DNA of 31,691 nt from Hysterium pulicare CBS 123377 (taxonomy: Eukaryota > Ascomycota > Dothideomycetes > Hysteriales > Hysteriaceae), in the NCBI GenBank assembly GCA_000467715.1, contig AJFK01000230.1, positions 1 to 31,691 of the forward strand. The letters are read 5' to 3'. Positions 18,392 through 30,203 of this stretch are shown piece by piece. The stretch's first letter is position 1; every line of letters begins with the position of its first letter. The notes below the pieces were generated by a model. That model was given only the letters and a program-made list of their open reading frames with translations. It was not told the DNA's origin and made no database searches. A program made the translations under genes and the position numbers.

Positions 18392-21300
18392 AATTGGTAT
18401 TTCAGCCCGCAGGTGATGATGGTAGATGGCGTTGATGAAGATAGAGCTCTCGTGGGAGGTCGTCAAGTGCTAAGTAAAGATTGACTTTGCCAAGCCCGAA
18501 GAGCCGCACATTTCTGGTTATGTAAGCTTTTGCTTCCATCTTTCTCCGTCGCGCCAGGAAACAACAACAAACCCGCATATCATCTCCATTATTTCCTTCA
18601 TATCCGCCTTTTCCCTAGGTTGGCTCTGTTCTTCGACCACCCTCTCACAAATGCGCATTGATGATGCATCGTAAACTTGATGCTATCAATGGAGAGCTAT
18701 ATTTCATTCGCAATGTGGCAGTTCCGTTAGCTATGAAACTACATACTCCTTCCTCGCTCTAGCCTGTCCGTTTCTCTACGAGATATCAATCACATTCTAG
18801 TGTTTTCGTCTATTTGCCTCTCCTCTCAGTGTCTGCACATTGGGAACGAATCATTCAAGTGGCAATGTATTCATGTCTGTGGTAACCAAGAGCCCCTTCA
18901 GCGCTTTACTGTGTAGACTTGCTAATGCTTTCCTGTAGAGCTAATCGATTGTAAAGTTCTATGATCAATGCCATTTTATCCAGAGTTGTAATGCCCTCAC
19001 GGCTTGATTATCTCGTCCCTCGCCTTCACCCTGCGCAGTATACAACGCGTAGTAGTCTCATGCCAGATCATGCAAATCTGCCACAACTTCTAAGCTACTA
19101 CTATCTTATTAACCCTTACTCTACATCAAATCCCCATGATATCTCACATGTAAGATCCATTAGAGGTTCCTATTTCAGTGGAAGCTACAGCTCCCATTCG
19201 CACAACTCTACGCTGGACCACGGCCTTGATGGCACCTCCAAACCTTTGCGACGTCATTTACCTAGAAAAGACACCATTTGTCTTAACTATCCCTCAACTT
19301 TAACGAGACGAAAGCTTGTCCGGCGTTGCGGGCTCAAAACAAGCGGCTGCTAGACTCGGTACAACGACTGTTGCAATGGCGAACGACAGACGAGACGTCG
19401 GGTGCTGTTACCGCAATGACCACAAGCCACATTCGGGCATGACTAGTACACCATGATGTTCAAACGAAAAAGATAAGTAGCTGATGCTAGTAAATACACA
19501 AGTTAATTCATCTACAATAGTAATCTATTCTACTATTATAGAAGAATAGAATAAAGAAAGGTCTAAAACAGAATACCAAATAAACTATTAAGACAATCTA
19601 AGACATGTTTGGGTGTCTTATTCACAAACCTCCATCGTCAAACAACATGTTCCACGGTACTGGAAGTGGTATAGTATATTAGCGCATCGAACCAAGAGGT
19701 AAATAGCCTCATCTTACTGACAAGTCTCGGGTCTTTATATAGCGGAACAGGTCCTCGTGCGCGGAAAATAATACGTGCTCTCCTACCTATCCATCTCATT
19801 TACTGCCATCAGGCTTTACGGGAAAGTCTTTTGAGTCCACCTCTTAGCCTCTCTAGTCGTCGAAACGGCTACTCTGGTAGCCACACTGCGTAGATCGAAC
19901 CCGGCATTGAGCCCTCACCGACAGCGCCTGGTCGTTGCAATCCTCTCTGTTGGGGTATTTGCTGCTTCGCAACGCCGGCACGAGTGCACTAGTTCGCCCA
20001 ACGTCCAAACGTGGAGATAATGGGAAAGACAGACCGGCATAATTTTGATAACGTCCGAAAACTGAGCATTGTTACCAAAGAGCACCGATCGATGAAATAA
20101 AGAGCGTTTGCTCGTCGAAACGGGTTGTTAGCACCGCTTTTTAAAAACAACAGACGGTCGAGTTATTCTTGCTTGGTACAGACGTTAGGTCTCTGCACAA
20201 TACACAGGCCCTGCGTGGCATAGATTTTTAACTCAACAACGCCTATCATCTTTGGAAAGTCCAGACTCCCGTCTTGTCGCTATCACAACGCATATGACCT
20301 GATCAATATCACGGAGTAGTAAACTTGCAACGCCGTACGTGGAGATTACACTGACGTGAAAAATACATAGGCTCATTGCTTGTATATCCCCACCTCGTAT
20401 TTCGAATGCTGTGTGATCGTAGCATAAGCATCAATGCTATACCTTCGTACAACGTTGTCAACACAATGGTGCTGGAGAAAGGACTGCGAATTGAAAAATC
20501 AACTTCCGCCACCATCCGGCGCATTGCTTTCACTGTCCTTTAGGCTTCAATTAGGAACGTGGCAATCGAGCAGCGTGATCGCATATATACGGCTAAAGTC
20601 GTTTAGAATCGAGAAGTGTTCCAGAATGTACCACACCGCTCAAGATTTACATTTCTAACGGTCCGAATAGATCTCCATCATGGTGCTTGAACTTCCAACA
20701 TCGAAGTCGAATACGCACATTACTCAAAATGGCCTGTAGCCCAGGTCCCGCACGCGCCATATTCTGCAGAGTTTCTGACGTACATAATCGGCAATGCACT
20801 ACTTTCTGTGCCCACAGATCTTTTGGGGCGGTATGGTGGCGAACTCACTGCTGTATGCACGCAAAGCCGTAAGGCCCGATGAATTTGTCAATCTTGCTTC
20901 TGCAGCTGTTCCAGAAGACAATTTTCTGCATTATCCCATGCCTTAAGGCTTTCATCTCATGCCTACTTTAAATTGTACTACTGACTCGAGTTCAACCCAC
21001 CATCTCACTAACAACAGCGATCATAGCTATAATTATCCGACCAACCTTGCCATTAGCCGGAACAGGACCCACATAGTTGGCTTCACATTCACCGAGCTGA
21101 CCTGAAGCCTGGGGCCGGCCAAGTGTGGGTCGTCCTTTTTCAGCTATCCGCCAAGGAAGTGTTTCCCAAATTCCCTTCTACCGGGCTTGATCGCCGAAGT
21201 TAACGTTATTGGCTTAGTTGAATCTGTCGCAGGTTACAGGCCTGTTCGCATGAGGCGGTCTGAAGTACCCGTGACTTGGATTCTATTGTAAGACGAGCAT

Positions 21301-21993
21301 GATCGACGCCTGAAGCGAAGCGTTTCGAGCCGTTTCAGGGGTCCCTGGTGTTAGGATGCTTGGGAGGCAAGTGGGGGAAGGGGTTGCGAGTGTAGAATGC
21401 CCCAGGCAGAGATGCTCCGAGTAGCGTTTGAGCAATGAGGAGTTCTAGAGGTGGGGTGGAAATGAGGTCAAAGTCGATATTGAAGTCAAGTGAAGTCTTA
21501 GCACAAGACTTGGGAAATGTCCATAGTAAGTCATTCAACGTCAGATTTGCGACAAGTAGAGATGTATGCTAAGATCGCAAAGAATCAAGTTAAAATTTGA
21601 AATTTTCCATTTGCAGAGTGCTTCTTTCAACAGAAGATCTACCTACCTAACGCTAGCTAACTACTTAATGGTATAAAGAGGTCATACACTCATCAAGGCT
21701 CCTTCGCCCGTAAACAAGAACACAGTTGCACTTTGATCGCGCAAACCTCTTGCCCTTCGCCAGAATGCATTGGTGTATATGACCGCAAAGAGATGATACT
21801 GGGTGGGAATGAGTAAAGAAAGTAATCGCTCGCTTGTCAAATGAAATGACCCAATCCCCAAATGCACCTACAATCCTCTATAGTCGAACGCCAAGCCCAC
21901 ACACAAAAATAGAATGGAGTGAAGGATAAAACAACATGGCCGCCAAAATTGACTTAAGGCTTGTGGCAGTAGCATCATACCACACATATGACG
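18392..21993. other. Long region without a recognisable gene
   Basis: About 3.6 kb. It includes the ATP8 promoter at its left end and the 3' region of the Rua1-like gene at its right end. Frames such as 18961-19353 (+) and 20309-20533 (-) are short and have no family resemblance, and no reverse transcriptase or transposase motif was seen. An AT-rich patch around 19490-19580 contains an inverted repeat. RNA genes without strong motifs cannot be excluded. Confidence 0.5.
19524..19550. repeat. AT-rich inverted repeat
   Basis: Arms TCTATTCT and AGAATAGA (8 nt each) enclose an 11-nt loop. The same TATTCTA/TAGAATA words recur in the AT-rich tract at the right end of the window (31663-31691), hinting at a shared mutated repeat family. 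Confidence 0.35.
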
Positions 21994-24033
21994 CTATATC
22001 ATGCCCGCTAAACTATTCAGAGGGGTCATCGTCGTTTTAATGCCGACTAGTTCTGGTTCACTGACTTGCTGACCCGGGCCTTGACCTTGCAACTGGCCTT
22101 GCCCTGAGAAGGTAGAAATCGAACGCAATGGTGGGCTGAACAATCCTAACACTGGCTCCTGCTTCGGCTCGATAGTCGTGTGCATCGATTGTGATTGCAT
22201 GGATGCTGAACTAGTATTCATCGACGGCATTGGCATTGGTGGCACTGATTGAGCATGGCGGTTCGAAATCAAAGTCGAATTTGAGTCCTGTGACGATTCC
22301 TTGGTGATAGGGTATGACGATGAAGTTGCTGATGCGGAAGAGACGGCGCGTGCGCGAACTTGGTGCGAGGTTTCACGGCGCCGTTTAGGGCCGTCTTTTA
22401 CCTTTGGGTGTGTGTGACACTGATAATAAATTAGCATCAGGGAAATGCAACCTCGCCATGAGAATCATACCTTATACGCGTGTCTGAACCACGTGGTTCC
22501 TTTCTTCTTGCTACTCACAAGCGCGATCCATTCGCCACAGCTTCCACAAAGACCCTCCCAAACATCCAAATTACCCTCCGTGCGCCTCGTATCCTGAGGG
22601 CCTTGGAAGGCAGCACCAGTCGCAGCGCTGACGCCATGAGTAAAGGACTTATCATACCAAAAGGCGCTGTTCTTGAGCACAAGCCATCGGCCGGGTTTAC
22701 AGAGTCCACACCAGCCCTCTCGCTTGTTACCATGACCGCGGACCCAACGTGGGGTATACAAATCCCCACCAAAGCGAAGGTCCTGTTCATGTGGAACGAG
22801 GTCTGGGTCAGAGGGATTCATGTCTGACTCTGGTGGATTTGAAGGCTCTTCATGAAGCGAGGAATACAGATCTGGAGGATCTGAAAGATCTGCGAAATGC
22901 GATGAACAACCGCTATGGCGGTCCGCATTGCTTTGCAGCAAGCGGAACAGCCCTTGAGACGGAAGAGGCCTAGGTACCTCCAAATGGAATGGTTGGTCCG
23001 GCGAGGCGAACAGTGCCGGGTTACTTGACTGCAGAGGATGAGGTTGCGAGTAAAGAACGTTTTGGGTCTGCAACTGAAAATTACTCAAGGCGTTCGGCGG
23101 ATATGCAGGTAGTGAATGATGAGGGTTCAGGCGTGGACCATACGTAGCGAACCTGTCCGAAACCTGGCTGATAGTTCTGGAGCCGGAGGGGGTCGAAGTA
23201 GGCGCATGTCCAGTGGACCATCTCTTGAAGCGGCTGCTTTCCATCGTATATGGCGACGATCGCATGTTATTATAAGGCGCAGGTGAGGCACGGGAGCGGC
23301 TACCACTTCTCACCACCGAATCGTGCTGCGTGCGTCTTGGTGAGGCGAGGGGCGAGAGAAGGCTCGGCGCAGGTTCAAGGTTGTTCCAAGGTTCACAATC
23401 TGACGCGTATGAAACCGCCTCGGATGCCGACATGTCCTCATACGTAGATACTTCTTGCAAGCCGCCCGTACTCGACATTGAAAATGAAGACTCAGACATT
23501 CGTCTAGAGGCGGTCGGATTAAAAGTTGCCATATTGTCGCCATCGTGCTCAAGGTTGTGATACTGCCTCAGATCAATAATTGGGGTGTCCTCGTCGTTAC
23601 CCATCAGGCCATGGCTGAATTCCGACATGTCCGGATCCATGCTAGGAAAGGATTCCAGCTCTTCACAGACCTTTTGGCCCCAAGAGCCTGTCGAAAGTGT
23701 TAGGTCGAGCCCTAAAAGGTCAACAAAAGGCTTACTGGTATCAATGACGGTTCCGGGGAAATAGTCAGTGGTAGCAGATGGCTCTACGTGTACACTGTTG
23801 CGGTAGCTTTGAGCAGTCATGCCAGCTGAATGTACAGCGGACACATCGATCTTATCTATGGATGGTATAGTAGCATTGCCCTCATTGCTACTCGTCAACG
23901 GGCCTTTTTGCATTTGGCTGTATGGATTATGAGTTGGCTGGACCGCCCAGGTTGGATACGATTGAGGTGGTCTAGGATGAGGATGGCTATGCGTCTGCTG
24001 GGGTTGTAGGGGAAGGTTCCCATATGGATACAT
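21994..24033 (-). CDS. Rua1/Meu26-type transcription regulator (Rua1 C-terminal domain)
   Basis: Exon 1 (24033-22471) and exon 2 (22419-21994), joined by a 51-nt phase-0 intron (GTATGA.., CTAAT branch point, ATCAG), encode 662 residues. The first 410 residues are Ser/Pro/Gln-rich and low in structure, as in many fungal regulators. Residues about 420-530 carry the conserved domain known from Ustilago Rua1 and fission yeast Meu26: GGDLYTPRWVRG, then GWCGLC (C442, C445), a WLVLKNSAFWYDK block, GLCGSC (C496, C499), and WFRHAYKCHTHPK spanning the intron (H518, C522, H525). The paired Cys and His residues suggest zinc binding. A basic stretch KRRR after the domain may be a nuclear localisation signal. 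Rua1 controls glycolipid secondary metabolism in Ustilago; the target in this organism is unknown. The 3' third is Ser/Met/Gln-rich. Confidence 0.9.
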
Positions 24034-24047
24034 TATTTGCGGCGCAT
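24033..24047 (-). promoter_or_regulatory. Minimal upstream ORF overlapping the start codon
   Basis: ATG CGC CGC AAA TAA begins 14 nt before the main ATG. Its stop shares one base with the main start (TAATG), an arrangement that favours stop-restart translation and may limit expression of the regulator. Its presence in the mRNA is assumed from its closeness to the start. Confidence 0.55.
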
Positions 24048-24079
24048 GTCGAGAGGGGTTTTGGGTGATCGTGTAAGAT

Positions 24080-24162
24080 CTATTAGATGAAGGTCGATAT
24101 CTTTATACATTATGATCAGTATTGAAGCTCAAAGTGAATATGGTGATATCAAACAGCCTTAC
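24080..24162 (-). other. Possible 5' UTR intron of the Rua1-like gene
   Basis: A GTAAGG donor at 24162 and a TCTAATAG acceptor ending at 24080 give an 83-nt candidate. The branch-point-like CTAAT lies too close to this acceptor, so another acceptor may be used. Confidence 0.3.
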
Positions 24163-26268
24163 TGTTGGACCGCATTAAATTCCATCTTTAGCCTCGTTAA
24201 TCTTCAATATTGCCCTAGTGTCTGTCTTGAAGAAAATCGACTGCGTAATCGTTAGACCAAAATAGGCAGTGCATGACCCGGCGCTGGCTGCGTACAGCAG
24301 CGTGCGTCTTGCACGGCAAGGCCGTGGAGGGGAGGCAAAGCAAGGGAGGAGCAGCGCGCGGAGAACGTACCAATTGGGACGGAAACTGATAGTAAGTTGA
24401 AAGAATGTAACTAGTTGATAGCGCTGTACGACTTGGAGCTCGTGGACTGGACAAAAGAAATGCTTGAAGTCGCTGAATTAAATGAATGTACGGAGATAGA
24501 TACCCTTCGTCGCAGCCAGCGCGGAAAGGAGCACGCTCCAGTGACTAATGAATGTGTAGATAAAAAATAGGGCGGGGATACTAAAGAGTGACGAGGCCAA
24601 AGTAAAAGGAACGGCAGCTTGAGGGACTGTGGGACTATATGGGAAAACACGGCTTTGGAAGTTTCCGTGGAGCGAAGATGAGATGAGATGACATGTTGGA
24701 GAGTTGACGCAGAGGAACCTACTGGGCGCTTGGTTTGAGCTCAGCTTCGGGAGGCGCCTTGGCTGCAGAGATCTGGAACGGCGACAGCTTGGGGCATTCG
24801 GATACAGGCGGTGCAGGCGTTCACCCGAAGGAGGAGGAAGACGGGGATGGAGGGGGTGGAGGGGGAGGGGTGTGGGTTGTCTAGGGTGCGAATATACAGG
24901 GCCCTACCTCTATCTAGGAGGACTCGCAACCTCATTCGGCCAAAGTCGTATGCCTTGCGAGCCAGATGGGATCGCTGGAGTCGCATCCTTGGAGCATCTC
25001 GAGTCTCCCTTGCGGCGGAGCAGGAATCTCCACATAGCGAACAGATTCAAGCATCAGTTGATCAAGGCTCGGGCAAGGCCAGTGCCGGCATGGGACAGAT
25101 GGTGGACGCTACGAGCAGCCCTATTCGCAAGGCGAAACTCATTGTGAGAGTGGGTTTCAGAAGGCCCTGGCTGCGATCTCCTCGATTGAGAAGAGAGCCC
25201 CAGGATGGTGAAGGTAGGTTGAGGTCGACCAGTACGCGACGTTGGATGTGTCAAGCTCCGACAAGTGCGAAACGGCCAGGGTGGTGGCCAAGCGAGCTCT
25301 CTCCCGCACCATCAACCTCACCACCACGAACAACAGAGCGAGAAGCGTCTTTGAAATCGCTCCGGCAGCGCAAAGAGATGGCCCGCCTTGCATGTTGCAC
25401 GCGCGCCACGACGGAGGTCGCACCGTGTTCATTATTGACGGTGCTGTTTTGGGGCGGGCGGTCCCTCCTGTGTCCATGTCAGGAAGAAAACACGGCGAAC
25501 GAGCCGTCTACGACGAAGCGCGTCTCTCCCCAGCATCGCGTGTACAATGAGTGAATGGCCGCTGCAGCAGACGCCCTTTGCGCTAACCATCCTGACAGCA
25601 ACTGACAGGACCCGAGAGGAACTCGACAGCAAACTCTGCGTGCCACAGTGCTTGCTGTTTGATCGGCATGGCCGCAATTTGGTCGGTGTGTAGGCCGCTG
25701 TTTGGCATGCAATGGACGTCATAAACGCTTCAAGCATAATAGCCGTCCTTCAACTAATTAATACAACCATTAGATATATTTGTCAGTATGCACCTCACCA
25801 TCCTGCCCGGCATCTTCGGCTTGGCTGCTGCCCCGCCGTTCGGTTGAGGAGAAGGTTCCATCCGGCTGAAGCATTGAGATTATAAACCCACGATAGGGCG
25901 AAAAGTAGGTGAATCGAAGAGAATTTCAGCCACCGTCATGCTTCCCCGTATCTCTGCTCGCCCTCACCGAAGGTTTGATCATGCGAACATGCTCAGAAAC
26001 CCAATCGAAGCGGCTGCAGCTGCTGTGTGCGCCATTCCCAACAACATTTCCCAAACGGAAGCCTCCCGCAGCCCACCGACAGATCATCCGCTATTTGTGT
26101 AACCCAGAATATCTCTCAAATGTAGAACATGCAACCTTCTAGAAACGGTCTATCATTCTTCCATTCTCATATCTGCATCCAAGCAAGTAAGGGATCCCCA
26201 CACCATCAAGCTCGAGCGTTATGACACTCTCATCTCTAATGTAGTTTGTACTCCTTCAAACCGTCTCT
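24163..26268. other. Long upstream region, no convincing gene
   Basis: About 2.1 kb, GC-rich between 24.7 and 25.6 kb with long overlapping frames on both strands (24811-25554 plus, 25157-25477 minus) of Arg/Ser-rich composition and no domain. It is probably the extended promoter of the Rua1-like gene and the 3' region of the sugar transporter. A 19-codon frame at 25790-25849 starts like a signal peptide but has no continuation that I could splice. Confidence 0.45.
24843..24870 (+). other. Potential G-quadruplex tract
   Basis: Four runs of four or five G on the plus strand (from 24843, 24852, 24861 and 24867) are separated by 5, 4 and 1 nt. It lies about 0.8 kb upstream of the Rua1-like start. 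Structure formation is inferred. Confidence 0.4.
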
Positions 26269-28394
26269 TTAGTGTCCCACGTGGTCTATGCCGATGCTTC
26301 CCGCTCTTTCCTTAACCGCGAACCGTGTCTCTTCCCTAGCAATTCGCTCGTCTGCCTCAATGTACTCAGTCGGTCTTTGAAGCTGCACGGCGATCTTGTT
26401 GCGGTTAATGAAGATTCCTGGATTAGTCTCGAAGAACCTATCAATATCTTCAAGCGTCCTATTGGCCGTTTCGGGATAAAAGAAGTAGGTGATCGGTATG
26501 AAGGCGAAGCAGATGACTGCCCAAATGATCCAGAACTTCCACCCCAGATTGTTAATTCCTGGCAGGGTAACCTGTACGACCATATAATTCTACCTTGGTG
26601 TCAGCAAAGTCGTACTACCCCCACGCCGCAACTCTAAGCCGGAGCACGTGTGCTTATTGTCGATGGAGCATTGCCTACCATGATCCAATTTGTGGCCTAG
26701 TTATAGCAATTAGTGTCAAGTAAGAGATATCTTCGATTGCGTCGACGTGTGCATACCATTGCCAATGACGCCCCTTTGGTTCTCAACTCCAAAGCGTTGA
26801 TCTCTGTGGGATAAAGCCAGGGGACGCCTAATACACCCATCCCAAAGCTCGCGAAAAAGACAAAGAAGAATGACACGGCAACAATGCCAAGCTTATACTC
26901 ATTTCCGCCATGGGCTGATATACCTAGTGCAATGGCAATAATGATCCAGCACGTCGAGCATGCTGCCGCAGAGCATATCATGACCCTCCGGCGTCCATAT
27001 CTTTCGATGACAAAATAAGCCAAGCAAGCAAAAACGAGGTAATCAACACTCCCCGCAGCGGCAAGAATGCGACTCAGCAATGTGGAAATGCCGAGGGCGT
27101 TGATGAAAATGTAACTCATGTCTAGCAATATGTTGAATGAATGAACTGACTCTCTTCAAAAGCATAGGAATCGAACACGTACAATAGCTTGTAACGTTGA
27201 TACCAGAAATTTGGTTCATCGCCTGCATCCAGGCCCCGAGAATCATCCTTCGTAACACGCCAGCCGGACCTCGACCGGTGATGAGTTGCCACCATGTGTA
27301 GGTTGACACCTGTTCTCGGTCCAGAATATCTTTAATAATATTAAATTGGGCATGGACGGACGGCGAGTCGGGCGTTGCTCCATGGCCTTCTAGCGCAGCA
27401 ATAACTTCGTAGGCTTCTTTATACTTGCCCTTTCGAATGAGAAGACGGGGTGAGTCTGGAAGAAAGGGGCACAAAGCGTAGACACAGATCGTGAAGCTTA
27501 TTTGGCAGGCAAGAGGTAGACGCCACGCAACGTCCTTTGGTGCGAACGAGCATCCAAGGGTGAGCCAATTGCTAATTGAGAACCCCGTGATGCAGTTGGC
27601 TGATATATTGTCAGGTATGGGCAGCGATTGGGGGGCGGAAAGAAAAAGAAACCCATTTGGATAATCACCAGCTTCCCTCTACTTCGCATCTTGCTCGTTT
27701 CGGCCTGCCAAACTCCAGCTGTAGCCGTATCTGTATACAGTTAGTAATAGAGTGCTTTGTGACGAAGCAAATCGACGTACTCATACCAGTTCCGAGCCCG
27801 GCTATAATTCTGCCCACCATCATCTGTGCGACGCCATAGCTGGCAGTTTGAATCACCGCTCCCACAGCAATGATTGATGAGCCGAGAATTATCACCCTAG
27901 GACGGCCAAGCATATCTCCTGTCCAGATTGTCGAAAGAGCACTGCTTCTTGTTAGCCTCCATGCACACTAGGTGTAAAAAATATTGTATTCCGAACTACG
28001 CATACACCGGAATGGTCGTTCGCATAGCCTTTTGTTGTTGAATGGGTAGGAAACGTGAAGCGCGACTCCAACTCATTATCACACCGATTGAACTCCACCA
28101 CCTCGACTTCTATGAGTTTGTCATGTGTACTCACCCAATAAAGCAACCGATATTATAAATACTTGTCATTGTTCCCTGCATATCTGCAGAAGGGTGACCG
28201 AAAGTTTCAAGAAAATTTTCGTTGATAATAACATTTCCAAAAACGCCTTATTCAACTGTTAGCATTTCCGTTCTATCTACTATCGGGGATAGCTCACCCT
28301 GATCATACCCATAAAATATCAAGACAGTTGATGCAGCAATCGATATCCATACAGTCAGCCGCTCCCCAGAGCCACCAAGATATTTGCGTGCCAT
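26269..28394 (-). CDS. MFS sugar transporter, intact eight-exon gene
   Basis: Exons: 28394-28298, 28246-28135, 27941-27781, 27730-27653, 27599-27183, 27121-26757, 26696-26679 and 26589-26269, giving 522 residues without internal stops. Introns are 51, 193, 50, 53, 61, 60 and 89 nt. Read singly, the frames look like broken pieces, but each junction restores family sequence: YGYDQG|VFGN, FIG|ALSTIWTGD, GTGM|NTATAG, NQISGINVTSY|YMSYIF, ATNWIM|NYMVV. Sugar-porter marks are GR followed by IIAGLGTG, PDSPRLL after segment 6, QISGINVTSYY in segment 7, ERYGRRRV between segments 8 and 9, PTEI..LELRTKG, and YPETANRTLEDIDRFF after segment 12. It is a plasma-membrane proton symporter or facilitator for hexoses or related compounds; the substrate is unknown. 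The 18-nt exon 7 encodes ATNWIM. Confidence 0.88.
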
Positions 28395-28545
28395 GCTTCA
28401 GACTACCTTCGAATTGTTGAGTCCTGATAGACAGAACAAAAAAAGGGGACAATATCTGGATAAATGAACTCAGCGAGGCCTGCCGAATCTATTGCACCAT
28501 TAAGCCAGAGCCCAATACCACGGTAAAGTTACGGCAAGCAGCCCA

Positions 28546-28554
28546 CTTTATATA
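28546..28554 (-). promoter_or_regulatory. TATA box of the sugar transporter
   Basis: TATATAAAG on the minus strand lies about 150 nt before the ATG at 28394, with a T-rich tract between them. The position fits a core promoter. Confidence 0.45.
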
Positions 28555-28634
28555 TTATTTCGACACGACTCTTCCGACTCATGCTCGATCCTCGCCCGCA
28601 CCTAATCCTCTTCACGGCCTCCGCTTCCCCAGCT

Positions 28635-29042
28635 TCACCCCATTGTCATTATACCCGCCCCTCCAAATAAGCTCAAGCCCCAGACGCCTATGCGCGCAGG
28701 TGGTCCATTCGCAGACGTCGTTTCACTTAGCCTTACACCAAAAACTGCGCTCGGTATATGTTTAAAGGCATCGGAAAGAGTACGATACTGGTAACAAATT
28801 ATTGGGCCGCTCCGTTCGGCATTATATTTTGCGGGGGATGTGCTCTTGGCCGTACTAAATGGAGCTGTGCTGGGGGAAAGTTTGCCGAGCGGCTCGGTGT
28901 TCGGGAAGGTTGAGCGAGCACAGGAGCTAGGAGGCTTCAACCACAGGAGAGTGCCAGCGACAAATGTGACTACATTAAACTCGAAAGAACCAGAAATTGC
29001 GCACTGTGGGCCTTGGTGGGTGTTATGAACGTTGAGCTCTTG
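28635..29042 (-). pseudogene. Orphan open frame, probable gene fragment
   Basis: The minus strand is open for 135 codons between a TGA at 29045-29043 and the TGA at 28637-28635, but there is no ATG near its start. The content looks like real protein (ISGSFEFNVVTFVAGTLLW, then CYQYRTLSDAFKHIPSAVFG, ending GVWGLSLFGGAGI). An acceptor-like CCCACAG at about 29005 could mark an exon start, but no upstream exon was found. The family is unknown. It is either the last exon of a gene with an unseen start or a relic. Confidence 0.35.
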
Positions 29043-30203
29043 TCAAACTTAATTTCCTGTAATCCCGTTCTCAGGCCGCGTATTGTTCAGGCTTCCGAAT
29101 GAGGTATGCCGATGCCGAGATAGAAAAACGCCAAGGCGAAGGCATTTGATATTGCGGTACCACAGCCAGGAACATGACGGTGAGGAAATATTCCTATCAG
29201 CAATAGCATGTCGGTAATCCTTCAGAAAGGAGGTCGACATACTATCCTTTCAACGCCCCGTATTTGCCACTTTCCATTACTGGAAAGTTGATTGCCAGAT
29301 CGTATCCTTCGCACCTTCACAATTCGAGAGGTTGCTCGAATCGGATGCCCTATGTCAAAGTCATCGGATTCAACCTGTACTGCGTAATGCTGACGTACTA
29401 GCAGTGGGAGTTCTTTGTCTTGCCAAATCTGCCAATCTCAGTCGCTCAGCAGGGTCAATGGCCTATGTAGATGGCGGCGGACGCACGGCCCAACGGGGTT
29501 CCTGCGTTACCAAAGACGCTAGCTTGAGAAGATCAGGTCCTTGCCAACTCTATCTCTTATGAACCCATCTTCCTCTCTGGGGCGAATACCATCGAGACAG
29601 GTCTATCGACAATCAGCACGCGGTGGCAAGAAAGGACCAAATGTATGAGTAGACCATCAAGGTGATACCCCGTTCGTCTTTCCAAGGTTCATCAAAATTG
29701 CCATGGACTGAATCCGAGAATTGACCGCGTGTTCACCCAGGTTAGCTCCTTGCAATATGGACAAACTCACATACCAGTGCTTGAGGAGACACAATCATTG
29801 CAAGAAACTCACTTGATGATCTGATACAGAGACATTCACAGTTGAACAATTAGACCATTTCTAGACCACTAAGAAGCATGTTAGTCTATGAACGGTTTTT
29901 AATGCTTTTCCCTTCCACTTTCAATCATTCAAGAACTTCTAGGCCATCGAGCACGGGTTTGCCGAGAAGCGTGACGAGCTGTGCAAGCTCACATCTAAAC
30001 CCCGTTCTTCCTTAGCAGGTGCTACGTAATCACGGCTAATACTAAGTGACGAAGATCTGTTTTCGATTCGAGACTTTCTGGCTATAGCCTGCCCTGAAAC
30101 AACGATCCATCTTCCGAGCTGTGATGAGCGTAGTAAGCTCCTGGTCATCATGCCGCGACCTTCCATGGTCTCGGCCATACCAACAGCGACCTCAAACTTC
30201 ACC
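29043..30203. other. Intergenic region, no gene seen
   Basis: Only short frames without resemblance (29049-29240 minus, 29332-29562 plus, 29939-30205 minus). It lies between two degraded coding regions. Confidence 0.45.

Noticed and set aside
18305-18466. N-terminally extended ATP8 starting at 18466
   Set aside because: The extension crosses a good donor (18391) and acceptor (18313) and does not look like a presequence; the ATG at 18304 gives a clean targeting peptide.
19885-19905. tRNA B-box-like GGTTCGATC on the minus strand
   Set aside because: The flanking bases do not form a T stem and no A box or acceptor stem could be placed.
24811-25554. 247-codon plus-strand frame
   Set aside because: Arg/Ser/Pro-rich composition without hydrophobic core, overlapping frames on the other strand, GC-rich promoter-like region, no family resemblance.
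25790-25849. 19-codon frame resembling a signal peptide
   Set aside because: It stops at once and no donor in phase leads to a cysteine-rich or other plausible second exon.
26269-28394. Sugar transporter as a pseudogene
   Set aside because: Separate frames suggest breaks, but every gap is a GT..AG intron of matching phase and the joined protein has all family motifs.
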